Under the pieces are notes generated by a model. That model saw nothing but the letters and a program-made list of their open reading frames with translations, ran no database searches and was not told the origin of the DNA. The position numbers and the translations under genes are program-made. Positions 45,468-54,334 of a DNA stretch of 64,000 bases are shown here, in pieces. The stretch comes from Exiguobacterium aestuarii (lineage in GTDB: Bacteria > Bacillota > Bacilli > Exiguobacteriales > Exiguobacteriaceae). The first letter of the stretch is position 1. Each line of letters begins with the position of its first letter. The stretch covers positions 1,984,001 through 2,048,000 of the forward strand of contig NZ_JAIVAC010000001.1 of assembly GCF_020171655.1 (NCBI RefSeq), given 5' to 3'.

Positions 45468-45511
45468 TCCATACAAAAAACCAGGCTGATCAGCCTGGTT
45501 TTTTGTATGGA
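45468..45511. terminator. Perfect 44-base palindrome, bidirectional terminator
   Basis: Twenty-two-base perfect arms with no loop spacing (arm sequence begins TCCATACAAAAAACC). The internal A/T hexanucleotides give U-tracts in both directions. It separates the aldehyde dehydrogenase and the DUF6440-like gene. Confidence 0.85.
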
Positions 45512-45528
45512 TTCTATATTCCACGATT

Positions 45529-45711
45529 TCACGAAGTCGATTTTGGCTTCTCAATGACGACTTTTCCATGTTCATCTAGAAGAGGCGTCATTCCACTCAA
45601 TCCTAAGCCGCTAGTCATCAAGTAGTGAACGCCTGTATAGCTATCCACCACAATTTTAATGATTCCACCACTCATATGCTGTTTTGACTTCAATACAAAT
45701 CGTTGTCCCAC
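45529..45711 (-). CDS. DUF6440-like small protein
   Basis: 60 residues. IIKIVVDSYTGVHYL and SGLGLSGMTPLLDEHGKVV match the DUF6440 pattern (small beta-rich phage/chromosomal protein, unknown function). GAGGAGG stands before the GTG start. The membership is from memory and not tested. Confidence 0.68.
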   Translation of the reverse strand: MGQRFVLKSKQHMSGGIIKIVVDSYTGVHYLMTSGLGLSGMTPLLDEHGKVVIEKPKSTS

Positions 45712-45800
45712 GAAATGTCTTCCTCCTCTTTTTTGATTTAGAATGCCTTCATCATCATCTCATATCTACATAAGGCACATACTATTTTTTACCATTTGAA

Positions 45801-46187
45801 TCATTCTAAGAGTTCATTTACATCCTTGATGTGTTCTTCATCAACTTTAAAATATTCGCGACTTTCTATTCCTTTTGAAAAAATGAACTCGTTGTTGTCA
45901 TTTTTCCAAAAGTTCACCATCAATTCCATCGTAGATTCAGCTGGGTTATTGATGGTCACTACATATTGAGGAAGCCCTTTTGGACGTTCGTTCGTGATTG
46001 AACTTGCTTCAATCATCGTTTTGAAGTCATCAATCTTTTCTTTATCTGTCACCGTATTTTCAGAGTACACAATTGTTTGTTCATCAGTATAATTGCCAAC
46101 AACGAGCTCTCGTTCTTGTTGACCACATCCCATTAATATAGATAACGAAATCACACTGAGGAAGGTAATCATTTTCTTCAATAACAT
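45801..46187 (-). CDS. Lipoprotein of unknown function
   Basis: 128 residues. Signal peptide ends in lipobox LMGC, followed by a small alpha/beta domain (YVVTINNPAES, MELMVNFWKND). AT-rich compared with its neighbours. No family recognised. Confidence 0.72.
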   Translation of the reverse strand: MLLKKMITFLSVISLSILMGCGQQERELVVGNYTDEQTIVYSENTVTDKEKIDDFKTMIEASSITNERPKGLPQYVVTINNPAESTMELMVNFWKNDNNEFIFSKGIESREYFKVDEEHIKDVNELLE

Positions 46188-46244
46188 GTTCTCCCTCCTT
46201 TACATTTTGAATACGCTTACATATTATCATAAACCATAATTTAC

Positions 46245-46285
46245 AAAAAAGACGAACCAAGGCGCATTTCACGCCCCAATTCGTC
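46245..46285 (-). terminator. Terminator of the YjdM-like gene
   Basis: GACGAA/TTCGTC outer arms and GGCG/CGCC inner arms with a U-tract. Confidence 0.68.
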
Positions 46286-46302
46286 GACAGTCTGACGTTA
46301 TG

Positions 46303-46641
46303 TTAGATTTTCTTCACAAACTCCGACTTCAGTTTCATCGCACCTAGACCATCGATTTTGCAATCGATGTCATGGTCACCGTCCACAAGTCGAATCCCTT
46401 TTACTTTCGTCCCTTGTTTGACGACAAGCGATGTGCCTTTCACTTTCAAATCCTTGATGACAGTGACAGTATCTCCATCTTGAAGCGGATTTCCGTTCAC
46501 GTCTTTGATTTGAGACGCTGCTTCCGCTTCGGCTGCCTCGCTCGGTGACCACTCATAGGCGCACTCCGGGCAGACGAGAAGTGGACCGTCCTCATATACA
46601 TAAGACGATTGACATTTTGGACAATTCGGGTACTCGTTCAT
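46303..46641 (-). CDS. YjdM/PhnA-like zinc-ribbon protein
   Basis: 112 residues. N-terminal zinc ribbon [21 protein letters not shown], then the [24 protein letters not shown] domain diagnostic of YjdM (formerly PhnA). Function is not established; the name PhnA is a historical misnomer. GGAGGA stands ahead of ATG 46641. Confidence 0.9.
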   Translation of the reverse strand: MNEYPNCPKCQSSYVYEDGPLLVCPECAYEWSPSEAAEAEAASQIKDVNGNPLQDGDTVTVIKDLKVKGTSLVVKQGTKVKGIRLVDGDHDIDCKIDGLGAMKLKSEFVKKI

Positions 46642-46707
46642 ACGTTTTCCTCCATTCGATTCACTCGTTTCAGTATATCTCATGGAGAGGCATCCTTTCT
46701 AGACGGT

Positions 46708-47220
46708 TCACCCTTCCGTAGGTGACGCAGGACCTTCTAAATCGAGTTGATAAAACGATAAATCGAGCCATTTCCCGAATTTATACCCGGCATTTCGAAT
46801 CGTTCCTGAATGTACGAATCCAACTTTTTCGTGGGCACGGATGCTCGTCACGTTCGACGTATCAATCCCACCAATCACAGTCTTCATCCCTCTTGCTCCT
46901 GCGATACGGATGATTTCCTTTAGTAGTTTGTTGCCAATTCCTTTCCCGCGATAGCCAGGGTGTACGTACACGGAATGCTCGACCGTGTAGTGGTATGCCG
47001 GCCACGAGCGGAATGGCCCAAACGTCGCAAATCCCATGACGACATCATCTTCGACCCACACGATGATCGGACAGTCTTGTTCTTTCTTCTCTTCATACCA
47101 GGCGACCCTGTTCTCGAGCGTCACCGGTTCATAATGATAGACGGCGGTGCTATTCACGATTGCGTCATTATAAATATGTAAAATCATTTGAAGATCGTCT
47201 CGCCGACAGTTGCGAATCAT
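46708..47220 (-). CDS. GNAT acetyltransferase, phosphinothricin/methionine-sulfoximine type
   Basis: 170 residues of the PAT/YncA (Pat/Bar) group: IYNDAIVNSTAVYHYEPVT, VEHSVYVHPGYRGKGIGNKLL and AHEKVGFVHSGTIRNAGYKFG. These enzymes acetylate phosphinothricin or methionine sulfoximine. The likely natural role is detoxification of glutamine synthetase inhibitors. The substrate is inferred. Confidence 0.9.
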   Translation of the reverse strand: MIRNCRRDDLQMILHIYNDAIVNSTAVYHYEPVTLENRVAWYEEKKEQDCPIIVWVEDDVVMGFATFGPFRSWPAYHYTVEHSVYVHPGYRGKGIGNKLLKEIIRIAGARGMKTVIGGIDTSNVTSIRAHEKVGFVHSGTIRNAGYKFGKWLDLSFYQLDLEGPASPTEG

Positions 47221-47275
47221 ACCAACACCTACTTCTCGTTTTTTTCATTATACGAATCCCCTCTTCAAAAGACAC

Positions 47276-47308
47276 GAAAAAAGTGACCGGTCCCATCGAC
47301 CAGTCACT
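47276..47308 (-). terminator. Terminator of the copper-binding protein gene
   Basis: AGTGACCGGTC and a matching GACCAGTCACT with one mismatch, with six A giving the U-tract on the transcript. Confidence 0.75.
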
Positions 47309-47312
47309 CAGA

Positions 47313-47642
47313 CTATGCTGCTAGGCGGTCACACATCGAAGCACATTCTGTACAGACGCGCGCACATTCCTGACAATGCGCGTGTTTATGTTTCCCACAC
47401 TCTTGTGCACAGGCTTTACAGATGATCGCACACGCTCGAGCAAGTTCTGGGACAAATGCCGAATCACGCGTCATCGCCTCAGCGAGAAACGCACAGGCCG
47501 CGGCACACTCACGGTCGAGTCGGATACAATCGACCATCATTTTTACGTCTTTTTCCTCTAGACAGGATTCCAAGCAATCATTACACGTCTCCACGCATTC
47601 GTGGAGTGCTTCGAGTTCATTCGCATAGATTCGATGAGCCAT
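47313..47642 (-). CDS. Four-helix-bundle copper-binding protein (Csp-like)
   Basis: 109 residues with 17 Cys in CxxC-type helical repeats (CVETCNDCLESC, CAIICKACAQECGKH, CARVCTECASMC), i.e. DUF326/Csp. Such proteins store Cu(I) ions inside the helix bundle. No signal peptide, so cytosolic. RBS AAAGGGGA stands before the ATG. No copper pump is adjacent. Confidence 0.9.
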   Translation of the reverse strand: MAHRIYANELEALHECVETCNDCLESCLEEKDVKMMVDCIRLDRECAAACAFLAEAMTRDSAFVPELARACAIICKACAQECGKHKHAHCQECARVCTECASMCDRLAA

Positions 47643-47723
47643 TCGTCATTCCCCTTTCGCTTTTCCTTTGGATTTGAACACGTTACCCTTGTTCCCTAAT
47701 CGACAAAAGAAAAACGACCTAGA

Positions 47724-48335
47724 TTAAGAATCCGGATCGTTCACGAATTTACGGTACAAATAAGCGATTCGATTAAGTAAGGCCTCATTATACTGTTTCG
47801 GCATGAAACGATAACGATAGAGACGATACATTCGCTTCAAGTCTTCCCACTGATGGTCGATTTGTTGTCCTTGTCTAAAGCGTGCCAAATCAATCAAGAA
47901 AATCTGTCCGTTCGGTGTCAAAATGATATTACGCAAGTGGACATCCGATGGCGTTAGTCCTAATAACCGTGCTTGTCGAAGCGCTTCATCCACTACCTCG
48001 ATGTAAGAAGGGTCAATCCAGACACCTTCCGTCAGACACTCAAACAGCGTCTTCCCTTCGATGTAATCCATGACTAAATAAGAGTCACCCGCTTCATAAC
48101 AAGTCGGAAAATAAGGAAGCCCTTTTAGCTTGTCATAGATGGCTGCCTCTTCAATCGCGATCCGTTCGTATCCCGGAAAGAACACTTTAATGACGCGGTC
48201 CCTATCTTTTAAACGAAACACGGCTGCACTACGTCCAATCCCGTGTAACTGAAGCTCGGGGTGCATCTCCATTACCTGAAACGAGTCGCCCACCCGCTCG
48301 AAGGTGACGTCCGCATATGGTTTATAGTCACTCAT
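47724..48335 (-). CDS. Atypical protein-kinase-like protein
   Basis: 203 residues, Bud32/RIO/Kdo-kinase-like fold. Gly-loop region IGRSAAVFRL, Lys in VIKVFF, catalytic loop SDVHLRNIIL and LIDLARF in the DFG place. The HxD motif is altered to SDVH, so catalysis is uncertain. Similar short proteins in Bacillus (YrzF-like) are uncharacterised. It may phosphorylate small molecules rather than proteins. Confidence 0.78.
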   Translation of the reverse strand: MSDYKPYADVTFERVGDSFQVMEMHPELQLHGIGRSAAVFRLKDRDRVIKVFFPGYERIAIEEAAIYDKLKGLPYFPTCYEAGDSYLVMDYIEGKTLFECLTEGVWIDPSYIEVVDEALRQARLLGLTPSDVHLRNIILTPNGQIFLIDLARFRQGQQIDHQWEDLKRMYRLYRYRFMPKQYNEALLNRIAYLYRKFVNDPDS

Positions 48336-48422
48336 CTGTCACGCCTCTTTCCTGTTTCTCTTCTTTATCATCATAGCGCATACAAGCTCATTTGACGCTA
48401 AAACTGCTCGAGGGGGTGACAA

Positions 48423-48451
48423 GTGACGCGCTTTCTTTGAAGACGTATAAT
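48423..48451 (+). promoter_or_regulatory. Candidate sigma-A promoter of the aldo/keto reductase
   Basis: GTGACG and TATAAT with a 17-base spacer, 33 bases before the start. Confidence 0.5.
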
Positions 48452-48483
48452 GAAAAGCGACTGACAACCAAGGAGGAGTTATT

Positions 48484-49380
48484 ATGCAACGCATTGCTTT
48501 AACAGAAGAATTATCATTCTCACGCGTCATCCACGGAATGTGGCGACTCGCTGATTGGGACATGACCCCACAGGAACGTCTCACGTTCATCGAACAATGT
48601 CTCGAACTCGGCATCACGACGTTCGACCATGCAGATATTTATGGTGGTTATACATGTGAAGGATTATTTGGGGAAGCGTTAAAACTAAAACCTGAGCTCC
48701 GTGACCAAATGGAGATCGTCACAAAAACGGGTATCAAATTGACAGGATCATTCAATCCGGGTCAAACGCTCAACTATTATGACACGACAAAAGAACATAT
48801 CATCGCGCAAGCGGAGCGTTCACTAAAAGAACTCGCCATCGATTATATTGATACATTATTGATTCACCGCCCAGACCCGCTCATGAACCCGGATGAAGTG
48901 GCCGAGGCCTTCATTACGTTGCGTGATAGCGGGAAAGTACGTGAATTCGGTGTATCCAACCACGTACCGTCTACACAGAACTTGCTTCAATCACGTCTCC
49001 CGTTCCAACTCGTGACGAACCAACTTGAACTCTCTCCAATGCAATTGAAGCATTTCGAAGATGGATCGGTTGACCTTTGTCACGAAAAACGGATGCCACT
49101 CATGGCTTGGAGCCCACTCGCAGGAGGGCAGCTTTTCAAAGACGAACAGTACGCACCTCTTCGTGAAAAACTCGAGGAGATTCGCGCGCGTCACAATGCG
49201 AGCGGAATCGATTCGATTGTGTATGCATGGCTCATCAAACACCCTGCGAACATCATGCCAATTATCGGATCAGGAAAAATCGAGCGCGTGCAAACAGGTG
49301 TCGACGCACTTCAAATCGATCTCACGCGTGAAGAATGGTTCGAAATTTTGAAGGCAGCACGCGGTCGAGATGTTGATTGA
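48484..49380 (+). CDS. Aldo/keto reductase, YdhF-like
   Basis: 298 residues, TIM-barrel. GITTFDHADIYGGY has the catalytic Asp/Tyr, ERSLKELAIDYIDTLLIHRPD the Lys/His region, and IIGSGKIERV the NADPH contact. The catalytic Lys lies in VTKTGIKL. AAGGAGG precedes the ATG. A carbonyl-reducing role is expected. Confidence 0.92.
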   Translation: MQRIALTEELSFSRVIHGMWRLADWDMTPQERLTFIEQCLELGITTFDHADIYGGYTCEGLFGEALKLKPELRDQMEIVTKTGIKLTGSFNPGQTLNYYDTTKEHIIAQAERSLKELAIDYIDTLLIHRPDPLMNPDEVAEAFITLRDSGKVREFGVSNHVPSTQNLLQSRLPFQLVTNQLELSPMQLKHFEDGSVDLCHEKRMPLMAWSPLAGGQLFKDEQYAPLREKLEEIRARHNASGIDSIVYAWLIKHPANIMPIIGSGKIERVQTGVDALQIDLTREEWFEILKAARGRDVD

Positions 49381-49666
49381 AGGGAACTTCATCAAATAAA
49401 TTCCATCGGATTCTAATCTGATCATTTAGACGAAAAATTGTTATTTTTCGAATCTGCTTTAAATCAACGTTTTTTCGTCAAAAATCGACACGGCAAAAAA
49501 GGTTAAAAGTAAAAATAAAACATAAATGGTTTTATCCCCCGTTCAGTTCAAGTTGGACGGGTTTTTTCATTTTTTTTTAAAATAACACATTAATTTTCCT
49601 AAGACTAAAGTCACAAAAAAATGGTGCTAGAATGGTGAAAGTGATTCATCGAAGGAGAGTACCGAT
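49381..49666. other. AT-rich intergenic stretch with a terminator
   Basis: 286 bases with no plausible frame. It holds the terminator at 49538-49567 and probably the promoter of the lipoprotein gene, of which I cannot define the elements. Confidence 0.6.
49538..49567 (+). terminator. Terminator after the aldo/keto reductase
   Basis: CCCGTTCA pairs with TGGACGGG (one G-T pair) followed by six T. Confidence 0.78.
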
Positions 49667-50932
49667 GTGAAAAAGTACCTGATTTTCAGTACCCTCGTCA
49701 TCCTATTTTTCTTATTCGGGTGCGAGGAAGAACGCGCACTCCGACTCCAACCTGCCCCAGAATATTATCAAGGACGTGCCTTGTTACCGAATGGACAACA
49801 AATCGAAATGCCAGAATCCGATCGCGCATTGATCATCGAATTGTGTCAACCAGACAATGCAGTTTCGACAATTCCGAGCGGCGAGAGACATTGGCTTGGA
49901 ACGGTCACGCTGACACAGCCCTTAACAGATGTCGCCACGTCATCCGCGTTCCCGACGGCCACATTGTTTACAGTCAATAATGAATCGTACGTACAATGTC
50001 AGCTAGACTCGATTACGTATGTCACCAAAACAAACAATCTTCCTGAAAGCTTACATGATGTCCAATATACAGCAGACTCTTATCCAGATATCGCAAAGAT
50101 TCGCTCTGCCGAACCACATGAATATGATCACTTTGCTGAAGAGATGAAAAAGCCGATAGGTAATGAGCCCTATCCAGAACGAACCGGAATCGAACATACC
50201 CTCTTCCATATCACGATGCCGTTTAACGGAGAATTTGAACTGACATTGACATCGTCAGAAGGAGAAGAGCGTCTGATGATTCCGATTGATGCATCGCGTC
50301 ATCCTTATCTGTCAGTAGGTCTCGGGACAGAGCAATCGGATGATACGTTACAATATGCGATTTACACCAGTTCAGATCAAAACGATTATCAAACGGTCTT
50401 ACGACCGAAAGATGGTCATATGTCACAGGTATTCGGTGCGAAGGCAGCATCTCAATTGCCATCTGTTCTTATACCCGGACACAGCTATCCACTGTATAGT
50501 TTTACGTACATGAAAGACGGAACGGCGCACCGTCAGCTCGTCTCCATCACGTATCATCAACCAGAATTAATGTATGGAGAGAAATTGAACGAACAAATTC
50601 ACGAAACGTTAAGCAGTGAGCGACATGCCCTGTTTCATGAGTTAGCGCTTCTTGGTACAGAGTCAAAAGACGCCTCGTTTTTACAGCATGTCGGAACAGA
50701 AGAAGTAGACTTTCTCTTCCGTGCGATTGAACAGGCGAATGCGACATCTCACGCAGGAACACCTGCACCTGTTCCTTACTTAACACTGTTTCAAGGTGTA
50801 TGTGCCCAAACGTTTGACGTGAGTTATGACGGGAACGATGTCTACGTAACGAATGCGGAGACGGGGGCCCACTTTAAACTGTTACGTGAGGACGCCATCA
50901 AGTGGCATAACCTATTTAAAGACAATAGTTGA
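49667..50932 (+). CDS. Lipoprotein of unknown function
   Basis: 421 residues. The GTG start follows AAGGAGA; the signal peptide ends in LFGC. The mature protein is mixed beta-rich with no recognised domain. It is a single-gene unit closed by its own terminator. Only surface location can be claimed. Confidence 0.8.
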   Translation: MKKYLIFSTLVILFFLFGCEEERALRLQPAPEYYQGRALLPNGQQIEMPESDRALIIELCQPDNAVSTIPSGERHWLGTVTLTQPLTDVATSSAFPTATLFTVNNESYVQCQLDSITYVTKTNNLPESLHDVQYTADSYPDIAKIRSAEPHEYDHFAEEMKKPIGNEPYPERTGIEHTLFHITMPFNGEFELTLTSSEGEERLMIPIDASRHPYLSVGLGTEQSDDTLQYAIYTSSDQNDYQTVLRPKDGHMSQVFGAKAASQLPSVLIPGHSYPLYSFTYMKDGTAHRQLVSITYHQPELMYGEKLNEQIHETLSSERHALFHELALLGTESKDASFLQHVGTEEVDFLFRAIEQANATSHAGTPAPVPYLTLFQGVCAQTFDVSYDGNDVYVTNAETGAHFKLLREDAIKWHNLFKDNS

Positions 50933-50935
50933 TTC

Positions 50936-50964
50936 GGCAGATGCCAAGTGCATCTGCCTTTTTT
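50936..50964 (+). terminator. Terminator after the lipoprotein gene
   Basis: GGCAGATGC and GCATCTGCC perfect arms, 5-base loop, six T. Confidence 0.88.
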
Positions 50965-51039
50965 GCATATCCATGAGGCAAATTAGACCCTAACGAAAAC
51001 GTTTTTTGGGAAGATAAAAAGAGAAAGGAGTGAAGTGTT

Positions 51040-51897
51040 GTGACCAATTCATTTGTTAGAGATGTCGACAAGCATTGGCGCGTCAGTTATCGCCAAAACG
51101 GATATCCGCACGTTCAACAAGGTTGGGTATTACCACCTGAACAAAAAGAGACGTTTGACCCCTTCATTTTGATGGCCGAAGACTGGTTCAAACGAGGAAC
51201 GTTTTCCGATCATCCACATCGTGGGTTCCAGACGATCACATACGTCATCGACGGGCGTCTCGAACACATTGACAATCATGGAGGACATTCGATTTTAGAT
51301 GCTGGTGATGTCCAATATATGAATGCCGGATGGGCGGCTCGCCACGCTGAGGAAGCCGTCGATGATGACCTTATCCATACCCTTCAATTGTGGTTGAATT
51401 TGCCGAAGTCACTAAAAACAACGACGACCTCTTATCAAAATGTGTATGTCGAAGACGCGCCGGTTGTTCTGATTGACGGTGGGCAGCTTCGTGTCTACTC
51501 TGGCGAAATCGCTGGTGTAAAAGGACCGATGGAGAGTCTCGTTCCAATCACGATGACCGAGGTCTTGCTGAAAGAAGGGAGTGCGTACGAACATGTCCTT
51601 CCCGCGAACCATAACAGCTTCCTGTATGTTCTAGCAGGATCTGTTGAAGTCGGGACGTCCAGTATCCCGCTCGATAAGACGGATGTGGCGACACTGACGT
51701 TTGATGAAACATCCGATGCGATGAGTACCCTTCACCTCCAAGCGACAAGCCGCACACGCGTCCTCATCTATTCGGGAAAACCGATTCGGGAAGAGTATAT
51801 CGCGCACGGTCCTTTCGTGATGAATACGGAAGAAGAGATTCGCCAAGCCTTCCGCGACTATCATAGCGGCGACTTCGGCCCTCCAGCCGTCAAATAA
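51040..51897 (+). CDS. Pirin family protein
   Basis: 285 residues, bicupin. FSDHPHRGFQTITYVIDG carries the conserved iron-binding His residues, and LQLWLNLPKSLK and ANHNSFLYVLAGSVEVG are family marks. Bacterial pirins show quercetin-dioxygenase activity or regulate metabolism. GTG start behind AAAGGAG. Confidence 0.92.
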   Translation: MTNSFVRDVDKHWRVSYRQNGYPHVQQGWVLPPEQKETFDPFILMAEDWFKRGTFSDHPHRGFQTITYVIDGRLEHIDNHGGHSILDAGDVQYMNAGWAARHAEEAVDDDLIHTLQLWLNLPKSLKTTTTSYQNVYVEDAPVVLIDGGQLRVYSGEIAGVKGPMESLVPITMTEVLLKEGSAYEHVLPANHNSFLYVLAGSVEVGTSSIPLDKTDVATLTFDETSDAMSTLHLQATSRTRVLIYSGKPIREEYIAHGPFVMNTEEEIRQAFRDYHSGDFGPPAVK

Positions 51898-51935
51898 ACA
51901 AAGGGAGCATCTCATTCGCGAGAGCTTCCTTTCGT

Positions 51936-52235
51936 TCATTTTTCCGGTTGTAATACGGTTTGTTGTGTCGGAACGTGACCGATTGGTACAGTACGCTCCA
52001 CGAGGACGTAACGTTTGCCTTCGACTTCGAACTTGCGGTCCCCAAGGTAGTGGGCAGCCTTGCCGTCTTCATATAGCTTCGCCAAAATGGCAGGCACGTA
52101 TTCTTCTAACTTCGTGTAATGCTCATCGAGGGTCATCACGATATTCCCCCCTTTATATCCGAGCCAATAACAATAAAAGAACCAACCCAATGAAAGTACC
52201 CCGAGAATTCCTAATCCAATTGTGAACCATTCCAT
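51936..52235 (-). CDS. Small membrane-anchored protein
   Basis: 99 residues, one N-terminal helix (FTIGLGILGVLSLGWFFYC) and a soluble C-terminal part. Starts five bases after the GNAT gene and looks like the last gene of a three-gene set. No family recognised. Confidence 0.68.
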   Translation of the reverse strand: MEWFTIGLGILGVLSLGWFFYCYWLGYKGGNIVMTLDEHYTKLEEYVPAILAKLYEDGKAAHYLGDRKFEVEGKRYVLVERTVPIGHVPTQQTVLQPEK

Positions 52236-52239
52236 TTGC

Positions 52240-52713
52240 TCATTCCCCCAATGTTTTCATGACAATCTGACGTTTCGGAGCGAATCCGACCTCGTCGTAA
52301 AAAGAGGCCGCTTCGCTGTTGATCATCCAATAGTCCAACTCAATCGACTTGAATTGGTGATCAAGTGCCCATTGCTCAATCCACTCCATCATGCGTCGTC
52401 CGTATCCTTTGCGCTGATAGATTGTATCGATGCTGATGTGATGTACATATACCGTTCGAACGGCTTGGCGAAACGCGGTCGCCTCACTCACTTTCTCCTC
52501 GAACCATATGTAGCCGACAGGGGTTGCTTCTACTTCCATCACCATGAAATGATGATTCAGTCTCCCCATCAGCGTCAAAAAGGCTTCATACATCTTCTCT
52601 TCCTCATACTCCGCAAAAAAGGTCGGATTCATACGGACGTGATGCTCATGGATCGACCGATTCAGCCGTGCGATGAGCCGGGCATCCGTTGTCGAGACGA
52701 ACACGCTGTCCAT
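52240..52713 (-). CDS. GNAT acetyltransferase
   Basis: 157 residues from ATG 52713; HHISIDTIYQRKGYGRRMMEW is the acetyl-CoA loop and AASFYDEVGFAPKRQ the C-terminal motif. The A of the ATG is the last base of the upstream stop, so translation is coupled. Substrate unknown. Confidence 0.88.
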   Translation of the reverse strand: MDSVFVSTTDARLIARLNRSIHEHHVRMNPTFFAEYEEEKMYEAFLTLMGRLNHHFMVMEVEATPVGYIWFEEKVSEATAFRQAVRTVYVHHISIDTIYQRKGYGRRMMEWIEQWALDHQFKSIELDYWMINSEAASFYDEVGFAPKRQIVMKTLGE

Positions 52714-53012
52714 CAACCGCTAAATCCTGTGTGATTCCGATCTTCTACTACACCATGTGGTTTTTCAGTCCCATGCAACGTATGCTCTTTCGAAGTAGAA
52801 GTCCCTTTCCCTGCTAGGCGACGTTGAAGCGGACGGGCCAAGAAGTAACCCATAAGAAGCGAAATCGGCAACACAAGAAAAAATGAACCGAGTACCGTTA
52901 ACATATACCCTTTATCTGTATCTCCGGCGATCATTCGGAGGACGAAGAACAACCCGACGAATACGAGTGCAGCCAAGGAGTATTCCACGCATTTTCCAAG
53001 AAACCATTTCAT
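52713..53012 (-). CDS. DUF4229-like small membrane protein
   Basis: 99 residues: two to three membrane helices (EYSLAALVFVGLFFVLRM, LTVLGSFFLVLPISLLMGYF) with a charged C-terminal tail. First of the three-gene run. Family assignment is loose. Confidence 0.62.
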   Translation of the reverse strand: MKWFLGKCVEYSLAALVFVGLFFVLRMIAGDTDKGYMLTVLGSFFLVLPISLLMGYFLARPLQRRLAGKGTSTSKEHTLHGTEKPHGVVEDRNHTGFSG

Positions 53013-53069
53013 ATGAGATCTCCCCCTTCAAGGTTTGATGTATTATACGACGATTCCCACAAAGAGGTT

Positions 53070-53594
53070 TCACACGTCATGATTTTCTTTATACCACTTC
53101 GTTGCCAGTCGTTCCGTTTCGATGATCCACTCATGTTTTCCTTGGATGTAGCCTTCCATATCTTCCGGATGTTGCACTGCGAGTTGCAATTTCAACTCTC
53201 CATACGCATCGCGCACCTCAGGGAATGTACGCAAGTAATCCCGGAAGGCGAGGTGTCTCAAGACATCTGGATTCCCTTCTTCAAACACATGTACGTGAAC
53301 CGTCCGCTCCTCTTCACCCTTTCGGAAATAGCGACGCTTTGGAATCCCGTATTCACCGAGCCCTCGATACCCGAGTGCTTCCATCCGTTCCGTATACGCA
53401 TCAACTCGTTCGATGTCCCGTACGACAGGCATCATATCGATGATTGGCTTCGCCGCGAGTCCTTCGACCGAGGTGCTCCCGATATGATGAATCGCGACGA
53501 GTTCTCCTTCAAATAATCGGCTCAACTTCCCTGCCTCTTCTTCAAATCGGTGCTTCCATTCCGGATGATATGCGACCACTTCGACTTTTCGCAT
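53070..53594 (-). CDS. GrpB family protein
   Basis: 174 residues. VVAYHPEWKHRFEEEA, HHIGSTSVEGLAAKPIIDMMPVV and HVHVFEEGNPDVLRHLAFRDYLR are the GrpB (nucleotidyltransferase-like) signatures. The widely used name has no fixed function; some fused homologues are CoaE-linked. GAGGAGGA lies before ATG 53594. Confidence 0.92.
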   Translation of the reverse strand: MRKVEVVAYHPEWKHRFEEEAGKLSRLFEGELVAIHHIGSTSVEGLAAKPIIDMMPVVRDIERVDAYTERMEALGYRGLGEYGIPKRRYFRKGEEERTVHVHVFEEGNPDVLRHLAFRDYLRTFPEVRDAYGELKLQLAVQHPEDMEGYIQGKHEWIIETERLATKWYKENHDV

Positions 53595-53680
53595 GATTCT
53601 TTCCTCCTCACTAAAATCCATATGCTCTATTGTCATCATACCCTTTTCCCCTCTCGACATGATGGATTCCACTTCAAAAG

Positions 53681-53705
53681 GTTTGTGCGCATATAAAATG
53701 GGAAA
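53681..53705 (+). promoter_or_regulatory. Sigma-B-like promoter of the DksA-like gene
   Basis: GTTTGT (53681-53686), 13-base spacer, GGGAAA (53700-53705). YocK, a DksA/TraR-type general stress protein, is sigma-B-dependent in B. subtilis, which supports this reading. Confidence 0.6.
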
Positions 53706-53744
53706 CCTTATATTAATGACTTGAGAACTGGAGAGTGAATCAAT

Positions 53745-54290
53745 ATGTTGACTGCAGAACAAATCGAAACGTTTAAAAAACGTCTGTTGAAAGAAAAAGC
53801 AAAAACAGAAGGTTACATGGATAGCCGAGAAGAGACGTATGATGAAGGCGAGCTCTCTCATTACGATAATCACCCGGCCGATTCCGGTGAAGAACTCTTT
53901 TTACGGGAACGCGATCAAGCGCTCAACGAGCTCGACGAAGAGTTTTTAAGCGATGTCGATAAAGCACTACTCGCCATCCAGAATGGTACGTATGGCAAAT
54001 GTGAAGTGTGCGGGAAAGACATTGAACTGGACCGGCTTGAAGTCATCCCGGAAGCCACGTTATGTATCGAGCACGCTCGTGCCCAGGAAGTGGAAGAGCA
54101 CGAACATGAACTCGATCGACCGGTCGAAGAAGACGTGTTGAACCCGAATGAGACGGCCCGTCGCAAAGAACTGGACGGAACGGATGAACCCGGTCAAAAG
54201 ACGGATGCCTTTTCACAAGTTGAAGATTACGGCAGTTCGGATACGATTGCCGATAGTGAAGGCAACCACGACCCGACACGCGAACAATGA
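53745..54290 (+). CDS. DksA/TraR-type zinc-finger protein, general stress (YocK/YteA-like)
   Basis: 181 residues. C4-like motif CEVCGKDIELDRLEVIPEATLC (last Cys replaced by His/Glu region, so the zinc site is incomplete) and an acidic C-terminal tail with EVEEHEHELDRPVEED. Homologues in Bacillus are general stress proteins or sporulation proteins. RBS GGAGAGTG is before the ATG. A sigma-B-like promoter precedes it. Confidence 0.85.
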   Translation: MLTAEQIETFKKRLLKEKAKTEGYMDSREETYDEGELSHYDNHPADSGEELFLRERDQALNELDEEFLSDVDKALLAIQNGTYGKCEVCGKDIELDRLEVIPEATLCIEHARAQEVEEHEHELDRPVEEDVLNPNETARRKELDGTDEPGQKTDAFSQVEDYGSSDTIADSEGNHDPTREQ

Positions 54291-54326
54291 AAAATGCCCT
54301 GACCTCGTTTACGAGGCTCAGGGCAT
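54291..54326. terminator. Bidirectional terminator
   Basis: ATGCCCTGA and TCAGGGCAT arms with an inner CCTCGT/ACGAGG stem and flanking A/T runs between the convergent DksA-like and M23 genes. Confidence 0.82.
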
Positions 54327-54334
54327 CTGTCTGA

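Noticed and set aside
51899-51933. Imperfect hairpin after the pirin gene
   Set aside because: The arms are mismatched and the T-tract is poor; I cannot support a terminator call, though it may still function.
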